Made by a program: the position numbers and the translations under genes. Source: Cryptomeria japonica (taxonomy: Eukaryota > Streptophyta > Pinopsida > Cupressales > Cupressaceae). From it: a stretch of DNA of 64,000 nucleotides. The notes under the pieces were generated by a model. That model saw nothing but the letters and a program-made list of their open reading frames with translations. It had not been told where the DNA came from and made no database searches. The stretch spans positions 268,228,075-268,292,074 of the forward strand of contig NC_081407.1 of NCBI RefSeq assembly GCF_030272615.1. The letters run 5' to 3'. Positions 11,323 through 22,654 of the stretch are shown piece after piece (the stretch's first letter is position 1; each line of letters starts with the position of its first letter).

Positions 11323-12687
11323 TTTTGGTGAACCTGACGTGAACATCCTAATTCTGATTATTCATGGTTAGATCTGAAATTTTTTTGCTTCCTTAATTAC
11401 ATTTCCATGTTTGATCTTTTACAAATTTTAAGAGGTTAATTGCATAAAAACCCTAAATTTTCTTTTTAGTAATTGAGCTTGTGAAATGTTTATTTGTTAA
11501 TGCTTTTTTCAGATCTACCCTTCTACTGCAAATTGTCAAATCATATTTGTGCTTTAATTCTGAAAATTAAGTGGTTAAGTGTCAAAACCCTAATTTTTAA
11601 AACCCTCTTGATTCAACCTTTGACCGATGATTTCACTGATCAAAACACCTCCAAATCGGCTGTAACTTTGGATTCCGCAACAAAATCATAATATCTCTCA
11701 TCCCTGAAATTTTGAAAAAAGTTGTGAGGACCGTGTGCACCCTGAGCGCCATTGTCCCCGACATTTTTTTTGAAATTTTGGGAGCTAGATCTTACTGTAT
11801 TTTTCTGCTAGAATCCAGACTCTTGGCTGATTTTATCAATTCTAACACTTAAAGTCAAAGTTGGTCTAGTGATTGCTTGGATTAAGGCTTTTAATCATTC
11901 AAAAATTGTTGAAATTGAAATTTGTGTTAAAATTGTGTTTCTTACTGTCCTAAATCTGAAAAGTGTGTTGGCATTCATTCGAAATTTCAGTGCTTTATTC
12001 AAATTTTTGCAGTTTGTGACTTTTGAAGTTAAGTGTTTAATTGCAACAACTTTGATTTCCGCTTTCAAAATTGGATTTTGCATGAAATTGAGTCAACTTT
12101 TAAATTTCAAAGCTTGCATTTCTTTTAGTATTCCCTCTAAAATCATAAAATTCAAAATTTCAGTTTCCCTCTCTTTTTCAAAATTCAAATTTTGCATTTT
12201 TCAACAATCTTGGTAGGGTTCAATTTTGAGATTGCAACTTTAATTTGGCCTATCTACAGATCGTAAAATCACTCAATTTTTTCAGATTAGCTTTAAAATC
12301 ATCATAACTTTCATCCCTGAAAATTTCAAAAAAAGTTGCGAGGACCGTGTGCACTCCGTTCGCCATGGTCCCCGACATTTTTTCTGAAATTTCGGGAGAT
12401 TGTCATGATTGCATTTAACAGCTTAAATCTAGGAGATTGGCTAATTTTATTGAAATTTGCTACCTCTAAATTCGAAAATAAATTCAAAATTCAAGATTTC
12501 AATTTTCAAGATAACAATTAAAATTAAGTGCTACCCCCTTGGCCCTAATTTTCAATTGTGCCTACCTATCTTGGAAGTTGTGTTTCCCTCTTCTTTCACA
12601 AAGTTCAAATTGGATAATCATTATCTCATTGTTCAATTTTGCCAACTTTATTTTCAAAATTCAAAATCTTCTCTCTCTCTCTAGTGC
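11323..12687 (+). other. Gy-B 5' leader
   Basis: This 1.37-kb AT-rich leader between primer-binding site and gag has no protein-like frame. It contains two copies of a block of about 85 bp (11702-11785 and 12314-12402) built around GAGGACCGTGTGCAC ... CCATGGTCCCCGAC. The same block occurs in the LTR at 10930-10990, in the Gy-C leader at 37745-37835 and in the Gy-D LTR at 50735-50815. A role in packaging or dimerisation is only a guess. Confidence 0.7.
11326..11344 (+). promoter_or_regulatory. Gy-B primer-binding site
   Basis: TGGTGAACCTGACGTGAAC begins 3 nt after the LTR end. The leading TGG complements a tRNA CCA end, as needed to prime minus-strand synthesis. The tRNA species is not identified. 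Gy-D carries TGGTGAACCCGACGTGAAC (on its own strand) at the same 3-nt spacing, and Gy-C has TGGTGGACCCGACGTC. Confidence 0.82.
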
Positions 12688-14526
12688 ATGAGTTTTACAA
12701 CAATAAGCCCTACTTACACTATTCCCGTTAGACGAAGCCTTAGAATTAAGTCTTTCCAAGGTTTAATTACCGAGGAGATGGAACCTAATTTGAATGACCT
12801 TTTTAACGAGGACATGGGTAATTCCTCTAATCCTCTTAATGATGAAGAAGCTCTCCATGAGGTTTCTGTAGAACAACTTTCGAAATTGGATAACCAATTT
12901 GATGATTTTCAGCAATGGATGTCTCAAGAATATCCCGATAGTCAAGCTCTTTCATTAATTGAGGGTCTAAAACGTATGGTTCAAAGTGATAAGAATGGAA
13001 TTGATATTTTGCGTAGTATTGCACACATTGTGGATTCGAATATGATGCCTATGAAGAGTTGTACTGAAACTTTAGGTTATACACAACCTCCTACTCAAGT
13101 CAATCATTCTACCCCTTTAACAACTTCTATTGCTAGTATACCTACTTTTACATCAAACATAATGACTACTTCAATACAAAACATTCCACCTATGATCACC
13201 AGTCATGGGGGCAATCCTTCTTCTTCAATCAACCCTCTTCCTTCATTCAATCCGACTTCTTCATTCATTCCTTCAATGAGTGTCCCTATTACATCTCCAC
13301 AAATGAACATGATGCAAGGGGGCAATTCATTTAACCATTCCATTCCTCCTTGTAGTGCTCCTTTTTTCCAATCATCTCCTATGACTAACTATCATAGTGT
13401 CCCGCCACCTTACTCTCAATCAATACCTTCTTTCAATAACATAATACCTCCATCACAATCTAACATGTCTAATATGAACTCTTTGACTGAAGTGACCATT
13501 AACAATCTTGCACAAATTGTCTCTTCTTTACAGCAACAAATTGCCTCTATGAATCAGTCTAAGTTTAGTGTGCCCACATTTGATGTTGCGAGCCCACTTT
13601 CTCTTGACATTGTTCGAGCTATCCCCCCTAAGCATGTTGAAGTCCCACAATTGGAGCTTTATAATGGTAAAGGTGATCCTCTAACACATGTTAAGACCTT
13701 TCAAACAACATGTACCGATTTTGCTCATGATCAAAGGTTGCTTGCAAAACTGTTTACTAGAACATTAAGAGATAAGGCTCTACAATGGTATTGCTCGTTG
13801 CCTTCCTATAATATTACTTCTTTCCAACAACTTGCAAATGCTTTTATTCAACAATTTCAAAACAATATAAGTCCTAAAGTTACTTTGATTGATTTAATGC
13901 ATTGTAAACAAGGTGTTAAAGAAAAAGTGACTGATTTCATTGGTAGATATAAGCATTTATGTGCTCAAATTTCTTTTCCAGTACCTGACAATGATATTCA
14001 AAGAATCTTTATTTCTAATTTACAAAAAGATATTAGAGAAAAACTTCGGTTTTCTGAGTTTACTTCTTTCCAACAGTTGTGTGCAACTCTTCACAATTAT
14101 CAACTGACTGTGAGTCAAATGGAACAAGCAAATCCTATGGCTCCGAGTGATAAGGGTGATAGTAGTCAACAACCATTTGGGAAGTTTAAACCGAACAGAG
14201 GGTTCATTAAGTTCAATGAAAACATCACCAACAACAATGTGAATGCAGCATCAGGTGTGCCTCCTATTTCTAAGTTTTTCAAGAAAGAAAGAGAGTTTAC
14301 TCCTTTGAATGAATCATTGCATAGTATTATGAATAAGTTATTGGAACAAAATGTGCTTACCCTCCCTCCTATAAAGCAAATAGATCCTACAAAGATTAAT
14401 TCACCCTACTTTGATAACAAATCTTTTTGTCAATTTCATCGTCAACCTGGGCATGATACTGAAAAATGTTTTGCTTTAAAGGGTAAAATTCAAGATTTGA
14501 TTGATAATAATACTATCTCTGTTTAA
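12688..14526 (+). CDS. Gy-B Gag (capsid plus CHHC knuckle)
   Basis: An uninterrupted 612-codon frame starts at the first ATG after the leader. Residues 1-320 are low-complexity, rich in Ser, Pro, Asn and Met. Residues about 320-480 are a retrotransposon Gag capsid domain (VPQLELYNGKGDPLTHVKTF, then DKALQWYCSLP, FQQLANAFIQQF and GVKEKVTDFIGRY). Residues about 580-594 form a C-x2-H-x4-H-x4-C knuckle (FCQFHRQPGHDTEKC), the form seen in Tat-lineage Gag. Gag assembles the particle that packages element RNA. It ends at TAA 14524, with the same frame open beyond. It is the only intact capsid gene in the window, and neither Gy-C nor Gy-D shows a comparable domain. Confidence 0.9.
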   Translation: MSFTTISPTYTIPVRRSLRIKSFQGLITEEMEPNLNDLFNEDMGNSSNPLNDEEALHEVSVEQLSKLDNQFDDFQQWMSQEYPDSQALSLIEGLKRMVQSDKNGIDILRSIAHIVDSNMMPMKSCTETLGYTQPPTQVNHSTPLTTSIASIPTFTSNIMTTSIQNIPPMITSHGGNPSSSINPLPSFNPTSSFIPSMSVPITSPQMNMMQGGNSFNHSIPPCSAPFFQSSPMTNYHSVPPPYSQSIPSFNNIIPPSQSNMSNMNSLTEVTINNLAQIVSSLQQQIASMNQSKFSVPTFDVASPLSLDIVRAIPPKHVEVPQLELYNGKGDPLTHVKTFQTTCTDFAHDQRLLAKLFTRTLRDKALQWYCSLPSYNITSFQQLANAFIQQFQNNISPKVTLIDLMHCKQGVKEKVTDFIGRYKHLCAQISFPVPDNDIQRIFISNLQKDIREKLRFSEFTSFQQLCATLHNYQLTVSQMEQANPMAPSDKGDSSQQPFGKFKPNRGFIKFNENITNNNVNAASGVPPISKFFKKEREFTPLNESLHSIMNKLLEQNVLTLPPIKQIDPTKINSPYFDNKSFCQFHRQPGHDTEKCFALKGKIQDLIDNNTISV

Positions 14527-15645
14527 GGTGTGAATGATAAAGGCAACACATCTGTAGCTCCTCCTAACCAAAATCTTAAGATTTTTACCGATCCATTACC
14601 TTCTCATACCTCTAATGTGATTGAGACTAATGATTCCTCTTTCTCACCTGATGGTCTTGTGTCTATGACTCCGAATGTGATTAACTTTGTAGAGCAGCAG
14701 AAAATCCCTAAAGAACCTTCCATCACATTTGATTCTAGTGAAACTATCAGGGCACTTGATGGTCCTTTATATATAGTTGCAAAAATCAAGAATACACCTT
14801 GCCGTGGAGTGCTTATTGATCCTTCTTGTATGGTTAATGTCATTACTGAAGAATTTCTTTTTACTTTGCAATTGAATCAAGTGATCTATGACAAAACAAA
14901 TGTGGTTGTGAAACTATTTGATGCATTTTCTTCTCTTGCAATTGGTTCTATTACATTACCTATTGAGGTCCATAACAAATCCCTTGATGTGAGATTTACT
15001 ATTATTCCATCATTCGAACAATTTCGTGTGAAGCTAGTCTATCCTTGGCTATCTTCCATGAAAGCTATTGCTTCTCCTATTCACAAGTGTTTTAAATTTC
15101 CCCATAATGGTGAAGTTGTTACTGTCAATCATAGTCTTTTTAAACCACCTGAAAGAACTTCTAGCGTTCCTATTGATTATTTTTGGCCTAAACAATTTCA
15201 ATCTCTTCCACTGCGAAGTGATCATCTTTTCAAATCTTATCAAAAGTGGAAAAAAGATATGATCCTATCTCTAAGTGAACCTAGAACACCCAAACTTGAT
15301 ATTCCTATCATTCTTGAGAAGGAAGTTCTTCCTTTGAAAGATAAAACTAATGTCTTTCCTCAAGAAGATTCCCAACCCATCCCTATGGATGTGACTATGT
15401 CTATGTCTAATAAACTTTCTAAAGGTAGACCTATACCTCCTCGTCATGAGGGACTTGGCCTCCTTCCTAAACCAGATATTCCTCCTTTATATGGAGCAGT
15501 TCCTCCTCCTTCCTCTTATAGAGAGAAGAGACGTTCCTCTTCTCCTATTATTCCACCTACGAGACCACAACCTAAACACCCAAGTGATAAGGATGAGAAC
15601 ATTCCTCCTCCTCAATCTTCTCAACTTCCTACTAAGACTAGATGA
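14527..15645 (+). pseudogene. Gy-B protease-like domain downstream of Gag
   Basis: This frame is the same as gag, separated from it by a single TAA. There is no ATG at its head, so it could only be made by readthrough. Residues about 75-210 resemble a retropepsin (LDGPLYIVAKIKNTPCRGVL, then MVNVITEEFL, LAIGSITLPIEV and KCFKFPHNGEVV). The catalytic D-S/T-G is replaced by D-P-S, so protease activity is unlikely. The rest is Pro/Ser-rich with a glycine patch (RHEGLGLLPKPDIPP) that may be a G-patch remnant. It ends at a TGA at 15643, beyond which the frame again continues. Confidence 0.75.
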
Positions 15646-16137
15646 AATCGTTCTGTGCATGAACGCCAACGAAAGCATCGTCTTAGAGCTCGTGTAGCTT
15701 CTTCTCAAACTTTGCAATCCCCAAAAACACCTTCAGCTAGTATTATTCCATTTTCTCCTCAGCCGAAAATTGAGCCAAAATCTCCTAAACATAAGATGCA
15801 TGATGGTTTTGATCCTATGCAAGTTAAAGATCCTATTTTTATAAATCTTGATGATGATATAGATGCTAATGTTATTCATGATGAAAATTTTACTTCTCTT
15901 TCTTCTGATAGTGAATATGAATATGTTGATATTGATAACCATTTATCTAACGAATTTTCTAAAGCACTTATCCTAGCTCCTAGACAAGAACAACGTGGCT
16001 TGGAACATGAACATAGCCCTTGTTTGGATCTTGTGATAGCTCCATCTGCTGTGTTGGATGTTCCTCCTCTAGCGTGTTTCCTGCCTTCCCGAAATATTGA
16101 TCAGCAAGATTGGGGGGTGGATGACGTGCTAGACTAG
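15646..16137 (+). pseudogene. Gy-B acidic C-terminal tail after Gag-protease
   Basis: Third segment of the same frame, after TGA 15643, again without an ATG at its head. It begins basic (HERQRKHRLRARV) and becomes strongly acidic (INLDDDIDANVIHDENF, SDSEYEYVDID), ending QQDWGVDDVLD at TAG 16135. I recognise no domain. Base composition and codon style match gag, so it was probably one polyprotein. The place where RT would begin is empty. Confidence 0.55.
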
Positions 16138-16889
16138 TTCATTAGCATAGCAGACTCTCTCCTCCTCTCTTGATCTCTTTTGTTACTTCTTCTATGTGTT
16201 ATTCTCATTCTTCTATTTGTCGTCCTTAGTGTTGTCTACTTGAGGATGATGCAAAGCATTGAGATCTCTTTTGATCTCTCTCATGTTGACTCAAAAGACA
16301 CATGTGTTCCCTCCTTCTAGGTGACCTTCCTTGATTAGGGAATGAAGAACAATTATGCATACATACATATGATATACATGAATTATCATACATCATACTG
16401 ACCCCAAGGAAAGCGAAGTCACCTCGTGCTTTGTGTTTTGTGTCTATTATCCTTGGGTTTATCTCACACTCGGGGGCTAAATCTTTGTGATAACATGCTC
16501 CTTTCCCTTCTCAATTCTTATGTGTATCACTACCTTAAAGAAATCACCCCCGATGAGGCATGTGCAATCGCTTTAACATAGGGGGCATACACTCCGTTCA
16601 TATCTCTTCAAGATTCTTAAAAATTTCTTGGCGAATTTAGCTTTGCCTTGAAAATGTTTGGTATTATTCTTGCATGACTCATAGTGAGGGAACCTTACTA
16701 CTGACAGTCATGGTTCTCCCTTGTGATCTTCCCTTTTACTTTGTCAATTGAAGTCGTAAGATCCTTAGTCCACTTGGGGCTTGGTGTGTCTTGCCTCCTT
16801 GACGTGGTGAAAGTCTTTCACTGTTGTTTCCTTGTACTTTACCGAAAGTATGGGCGTACGCTTATACTCCCACTAAAGTGGGGGCTAAA
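16138..16889 (+). other. Gy-B 3' non-coding region and polypurine tract
   Basis: CT-rich sequence without a protein-like frame. The last 60 bases hold a dyad (AGTATGGGCGTACGCTTATAC) followed by CCCACTAAAGTGGG, itself a short hairpin, then the purine tract AAAGTGGGGGCTAAA at 16875-16889 touching the 3' LTR. Gy-C has the same arrangement at 52320-52366. Confidence 0.75.
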
Positions 16890-18100
16890 TGTCGCGTCAT
16901 AAAATTGTGACACTTGCAATTTCGACTGCATTTGGGTCTTCACGATGGCGGCGCAATGTTGAACCTGAATGGAGACCCCGAAACCTATTTACGACATCAA
17001 AAACTGCATCTTTCTGCACCTTGGCTTGATCCTCCTTGCATCTTGTTGTCCCGGGAGGTGGGACCATGGCGCCCAGCGCCTTGGTCCCTGGCCCTATTTT
17101 GGGCCCGGTCTCTTGTTGGGCATCGGGTCTTCAAGTTTGCAATTTGGAAAATAGTGCTCCTAGGTTGGCCTAAGGTCGGAAAAATCAGTCTCCTAACCCT
17201 AATTGAAAAGTATATAAACTACATTTCCCCTCCCAGAAGAGGGGGAAAAAGAAAAAAAAAAAAGGAGAAAAACATATGTGTGCAAGAGGCGGAAGCGATA
17301 GGCAAACATTCAAACATTCAAGCATTCAAGCATTCCTTCAAGAAATTGAGCATTCTAGGTCTCCATTCAAGGCTAGGTGTTGCATTCAAGACAAGGATTC
17401 AACCATTGGAGAGGAGATCACCTACAACATAAAACATACAACATCATTACACCTTCGCATGTAAGAATACAAACATTCTTACAACAAGGTATCAATACTT
17501 GATTACATTACAAACACTTACATTTACAACATTCTCATTTCTTGGTTAATTCCAAAACCGGGGTTTGACCTGAAGGCAAACCCCTAATCCCTAAGCCCCC
17601 AATCATCCTCTCTTTTTTGTGTGTAGGTTGTAGGTACGCGACTGTAATTGAAGATTTGGAATCCTTGTGTAGAGACGAACAGATCCCCCTTCGTTTCGCG
17701 GATTTTTCGGAGGACCGTGTGCACTCCGGGCGCCATTGTCTCGTCAACTTTCGCTCAAACTTGCAGGACAACATCGTCTCGATATTTTACTACTAATTTC
17801 AGGTCCGTAGCTTCATCTCGTGTCCCTATCTCCGTCTACAAGCGAATCTTTCTTACTTTTACATACACTCCTAGTTCAATTCTTCTATCTACATTCTTTA
17901 CAAAAGAGGGTATCCTTGCTGTCTCAACCCTTGAAACTCATTTAGAATTCAATCTTGCATTGTGTGGGATTGGATTTTGTGAGTTTCAGCCCCTCTTTTG
18001 AATGTAAAGTCTCTCCTAAGTGAAAACTGTCAATCCTAGTGACCTCCTTTCTCTCTCCTTGGAGTGGGGGAACACCTAGGGTTCGATTTTCCGCTTTACA
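16890..18100 (+). repeat. Gy-B 3' LTR
   Basis: It starts TGTCGCGTCATAAAATTGTG and ends TTTTCCGCTTTACA, with a TATA-like TATATAAAC at about 17211. It is highly similar to the 5' LTR throughout but 30 bp shorter (one hairpin unit instead of two), with scattered substitutions. The target duplication AAAAC follows at 18101. Confidence 0.93.
17060..17088 (+). repeat. GC-rich hairpin unit, single copy in Gy-B 3' LTR
   Basis: The 12-base arms GGGACCATGGCG and CGCCTTGGTCCC pair at 11 of 12 positions around the loop CCCAG. It is the cleanest example of the hairpin shared by the LTRs of Gy-B and Gy-D. Confidence 0.9.
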
Positions 18101-18105
18101 AAAAC

Positions 18106-18645
18106 AATCCTGAATTTTTTTAGAAGTCAGTCAATGACGCTGGTAAGGACAGGCGCTTTCTATTGAATCTCACTCTATGGGCTTATTGCACTAGCATCCG
18201 TACACCCACGGGGGAAACTCCATATTGCATTGTGTATGGGTCAGAAGAAATCTTACCAATTGAAGTAGAGATACCTTCTCTAAGGGTGTCACTAAAGGGA
18301 CTCATTCCAGATGAGGAGCAAAGAGTATCCAGGTTACAAGAACTAGAATTGCTACAAGAGCTTCACCAAAATACTTCTGATCACTTAAAAGCATATCAAC
18401 AAAGAATGGCGAGAAGCTACAATCATTGGGTCAAGCTGAGAGTATTTCAGTTGGGAGACCTTGTCTTAAGATAAAATCCACATAACTAGAAAGATCGTGA
18501 GAAAAAGGGAAAAATTGAACCAAATTGGTTAGGCCTTTTTGTCGTGGTTGCTGCATATGGATCCAAAGCCTACAAATTGTCAACACCAAAAGGCGAGTGG
18601 TTTGAAGAACCTATCAACACAATGTATTTGAAGAATTTTTATGTC
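18106..18645 (+). pseudogene. Gy-A integrase C-terminal part
   Basis: The integrase reading resumes right after the AAAAC duplication. The frame 18163-18474 contains LTLWAYCTSIRTPTGETPY, then IEVEIPSLRVSLKGL and a coiled segment rich in Leu, Gln and Glu, ending at TAA 18472 after LGDLVLR. Further on, KGKIEPNWLGLFVVV is the GPY/F-like module that precedes the integrase tail, and EEPINTMYLKNFYV closes the polyprotein. It matches the intact copy in Gy-D domain for domain. Several frameshifts lie in the first 60 bases. Confidence 0.88.
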
Positions 18646-18649
18646 TAAA

Positions 18650-18780
18650 AGTAAAAAATCCAAAAATAGTGAAAAAGCAGAAAATCCAAAAAATAGTGAA
18701 AAAGTAGAAAAATCCCAAAATAGTGAAAAAACAGAAAATTCCAAAAACAACGAAAACAGTGAAAAATAAAAAAATCAAAT
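18650..18780 (+). repeat. Short tandem repeat after Gy-A integrase
   Basis: Four to five units of about 27 bp with core AAAATCCAAAAATAGTGAAA. They follow immediately after the end of the integrase frame, where Tat elements commonly carry minisatellites. Confidence 0.85.
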
Positions 18781-20166
18781 ATGAGGAAAAATGCAATAAA
18801 AATAGATGGTGAAAACCTGGCAATAGGTGCTATCTGTCAGCTGACTCTTCCATCTACGAGTTTGTGCTTTCTTTCTACATCCATCTGTCGCATTTGTATA
18901 TATCCATCATAAAGCTTTTTGTACATAATCAAGCAGTGCCATCTCACCATAGTTTTGATCATTGTTGTATATCCATAATAGTGTTTGTTTCTAGACTAGG
19001 GGAAAAATCCTAAACCTAGCTAGGGGCAAAATTTGACTTTGAGCTTAATCAAATAGGCAAAACAATAGTTAGGCAACACTTGTCAAGCGAGAACTGGGAC
19101 ACATCCAACGTTGAACACAAGATCAAATCGTCAACTATCAACTATCAATTAAACATGGCAAACACATATCAATGGATGATATCTTTTGACTAATGATTTT
19201 AACACTTTGGCAACAATGGTTCAACTTTTATATCTTGATTTTCGCTATCATAATTCTTGAGTGACTCAAGGATGTCTTAGAATAGAGGAACAAGGAAGGA
19301 ACATGATATTTTCTTGTTTGTTGTCTGTAAATTAATCATTAATAATGTGCAAGTTGTCTCAGGACATGGTCATCTGAGTATCATCAAGGACATTTTGGAT
19401 TTGCATATAGGAATGGTTCAATTATACCTTGATGCTTGTGCTAACTTGCAATATCAAAACCCAGGAAAGTAGTGCTTAAGTCATCATGGTTCAATTATAC
19501 CATCGATGTTTGCACTCACTTCCCATATTTTAAAGGCTCAATGACGACAAAAAGCAATGACCAAATGATCGGTCCGATCACAGCATTGCATTTCATTTGC
19601 ATTTACATATATAAAGCATATTGTATTTCATTTTGCATGGGATCACAAGAGCTCATCTTTTCCAAGGCCAAACACTTCAACATGTGTTATCTCTCTTATT
19701 AAGTGATTGAGTACATTGGACTTTAACAACAGTAATCAATTCATCCATCCTGCACGATAAGTTAGTTCATTTCATCACATGTAAGCATTGCATAATAAGA
19801 CAACATTCATATGAAACATCCAATAATTGATTCATTTAGTTAGATCATTGCATTGCATTGGTCTCATATCAATCATGTATCATAGTACATCATCATTGCA
19901 TTGCATCCGTCATCATCATAAATATGCATAGACAAAATCACAAAAACATCATAAAAATAAGAAATCATTACATTGCACATGCATCACATAGTACATAGAG
20001 CATCGTCATGCATCATTACATATCCATATATCATGTAAATACTGCATACAACCATCATCTAGAATCAATAACCAAATAGAAAGTAAAAGAACATATCATG
20101 TAAATAGCTGCACAATAATCATATAGCAAGTAAAATGCATCCATAATCCCATAAATCATATAGAGT
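18781..20166 (+). other. Gy-A 3' non-coding region, first part
   Basis: No protein-like frame. From 19730 to 20150 the sequence is dense in CATCAT, GCATTGCATT and similar short motifs without forming a regular array. It is interrupted at 20167 by a reverse solo LTR and continues at 21753. Confidence 0.6.
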
Positions 20167-21752
20167 TGTATGCTAGAAATGTGGTCTTCCACCTACAAGA
20201 GGGAAAACACTTCAAACACACCAATGAAGCATTACATTAGATGTTAGATATCAAAATCACATGAATAGATTAAAAAATCTAAAATTGCCTCATTGTTCTC
20301 TATCTCCAAGGATCCTTCAAATCAAGGTGGCTCTTAGCCTAGAAGAGCACTTGATCTCTAGGATGACTACCTAAAGAACAAGAGATATGTATGATTCTAG
20401 GATCTAAATGGAATGCAACTAAGATCTTAGGGATGTGATAAATGGATATAAAACTAGATATGTTACCAAAATGAGAAGATTGGTATGAGATTAAGCTAGC
20501 ATGAGAATGTTATGAAGATGAGATTGATCTAGAATGGAAAAGAAACTAGCATGATATACTAAAACATGATGAAATATATGCTATAATGCAACTAAGATGA
20601 TCTTAAAATGCTAAGAGAAGACAATGGAGCTCTTTAGTAACCTGGACAAAACAATTTAGCTATAGACTGGATGCAAATGAAGATGGATGAATTGAAGAAG
20701 GAATGGGCTCTATTTATAGGCAAAATAGAGAAATGGATGGTTGAGATTGAGTAATCTCAACAAGGGCTAGGATTGAAAGTTATCAATCCATGTGAGGGAT
20801 TCAATCCAATCCCAAGTTGACAAATGTCACCTTAAGAGGGCTTGAGAGGAGATGTAAGAGGTATTAAATGCCCGAGGAGACATGGTGGTTACCTTAGGAG
20901 GTAAGGTTATGGTTGGTTTAGTGGATAACCAATGGATAAAGCCTTTACCCAAAGAGTAAACTCTTGTGCAAGGGTTAATAGGATAACTAGGGTCAAAGCC
21001 ATGAATGCTTGATGAGACCCTCGGGTTAGATGAAGGTTAAGTTAGAGAGAAAGTCTCTAACCATGAAGGGAGGTTGAATTAACCATTAATGGTTAATTGG
21101 ACTTTAGGGAACAAATTTGTAAGAGTCCTTCCAAATTTGGGGAACTCAACAAGTTAACTTGTTGAAGGAATGAAGCCTTTAATACATTTAGAAGACTTTC
21201 TTCCAAACTTGAGAAGTGACCTCCTCAAATTTAGGGAAAGGACATGATTAGGAGATTAGACATGATTAGGATGGGATTAGGAGGTTTCTAGAAGGATAAT
21301 TAGGAGGCAAGTGAGAGATGTAGGATTTTGCAAGGGGGTGAGGAAAAATATGAATTTTTGGTAAATACAAGATTTATTTTAGCCAAAATATGGGACGCAA
21401 CTTGCATTTGTAGGATTTTGCAAGTGGAGGGTATTTTCAAATAAATTTTGATTTATTTAAATGTAAAGGGGATTTTAATTAAATGTAGATTTAATTTAAA
21501 ATGGGAAAGGGGGGAAATGGAGATTTTTAATTAAATGTGAATTTAATTAAAATGGCTAGAGGGGGGATTTAATTAAATGTAAATTTAATTAAAATAGCTA
21601 GAGGGTGGATTTAATTAAATGTGAATTTAATTAAAATGCCTTAGATAGGAAAAGGGGAATATTTAATTTGATTAATGGGCTAATTAGAAGAATAGGGATA
21701 ATTAAATGAATAAAATTCACTTAATTTGTTCTGCGACTTTTAGGTGTCTACA
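20167..21752 (-). mobile_element. Solo LTR W (reverse orientation) in Gy-A
   Basis: Read on the minus strand it starts TGTAGACACCTAAAA at 21752 and ends CATACA at 20167. The candidate duplication is AGAGT (20162-20166) against AGAGC (21753-21757), four of five bases, the mismatch being a transition. A TATA box is seen as CTATTTATAG around 20709-20719 on the plus strand. Near the LTR start (21465-21645) there are four units of about 45 bp, each with a TTTAATTAAA palindrome. The left boundary is less certain than the right. Confidence 0.72.
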
Positions 21753-22654
21753 AGAGCAAATATAATCTACTGCATATCATATCATTAGAAATAATCAAGG
21801 TCCAATGTACAATGATATCACAAAAATATCAGAGATACATCGCAAAAATATATCGCATGAATCATCAATGTCTCATCAATGGTATATACAAAATAAGATC
21901 AATAACCAATCTCTCATATCAATGTCAACTGGGACGATGAGGAGAACTCTCTCCAGATGTTGTAGGCCTAACTGAATCTCATGCCACTCCCTTAGATGCA
22001 CCAACATCAACACATCTAAATCTTCCTGCAATAGGATATCAACAAATTGTCAGTTCTTTATCCAATCAATCTCTTTGATCAGTTGATATGCTATCCTATC
22101 CACTCACTAGAGATTTCCATCAATCTCTTTGAGCACCCATCAGTGATGCTCATTCATCATGAGGTCACACATCTAGTCTATTCAATCTTGAGTTTACATC
22201 ATTGACGCTCATCAATCATTAAGTCAATCAAACTCATCCTATCAAATCATCAAAGCTTCAAGTTTATATCTTTGACCCTCATCAATCATGAGGTCAATCA
22301 AACTCTATCAATCATAAAATCAAGCAAAATATCAAAGTAATTAGAGAATTGACATTTTCATCAATCAAAGTTGCATTTTTTCTTATCGGGAAATGAATCG
22401 GATTGACTTTGAAAATATCTATTAATCATAAAATCATCAAAACATCATAAAATTAAAAAAAATAAAAAAAATAATAAATAATCTCAAAAAATTAAAAAAT
22501 TACCCGATTCATCTCCCGAGGGGGCATCCTCGCATCGTAAACTATCAATCAATGTCTGAGGCATCGTATCAAAATCAAATCCGCATCAACATTATCAAAT
22601 CAAATTTTATTTGAACCAATGCGTCGTCACACATTGCTTCAAAGAGGGGCAAAA
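21753..22654 (+). other. Gy-A 3' non-coding region, second part, with hairpin and polypurine tract
   Basis: CATCA-rich sequence without a frame, containing repeated short blocks (TTGACCCTCATCAATCATGA-like, 22140-22320). It ends in a hairpin (TGAACCAATG at 22612-22621 against CATTGCTTCA at 22632-22641, nine of ten pairs) and the purine tract AAAGAGGGGCAAAA at 22641-22654, identical to that of Gy-Z. Confidence 0.72.

Larger units (their letters stand above)
10082..18100 (+). mobile_element. Gy-B: complete non-autonomous gypsy element with gag but no pol
   Basis: Two LTRs (10082-11322 and 16890-18100) bound a 5.6-kb interior and are flanked by the perfect duplication AAAAC (10077-10081 and 18101-18105). 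A primer-binding site follows the 5' LTR by 3 nt, and a polypurine tract precedes the 3' LTR. The only protein-like frame (12688-16137) is Gag, a protease-like domain and an acidic tail, all in one frame with two internal stops. No RT, RNase H or integrase is present between 16138 and the 3' LTR. This is the architecture of a gag-bearing non-autonomous element (TR-GAG type). It sits in the integrase of Gy-A and is younger than it. Confidence 0.92.
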
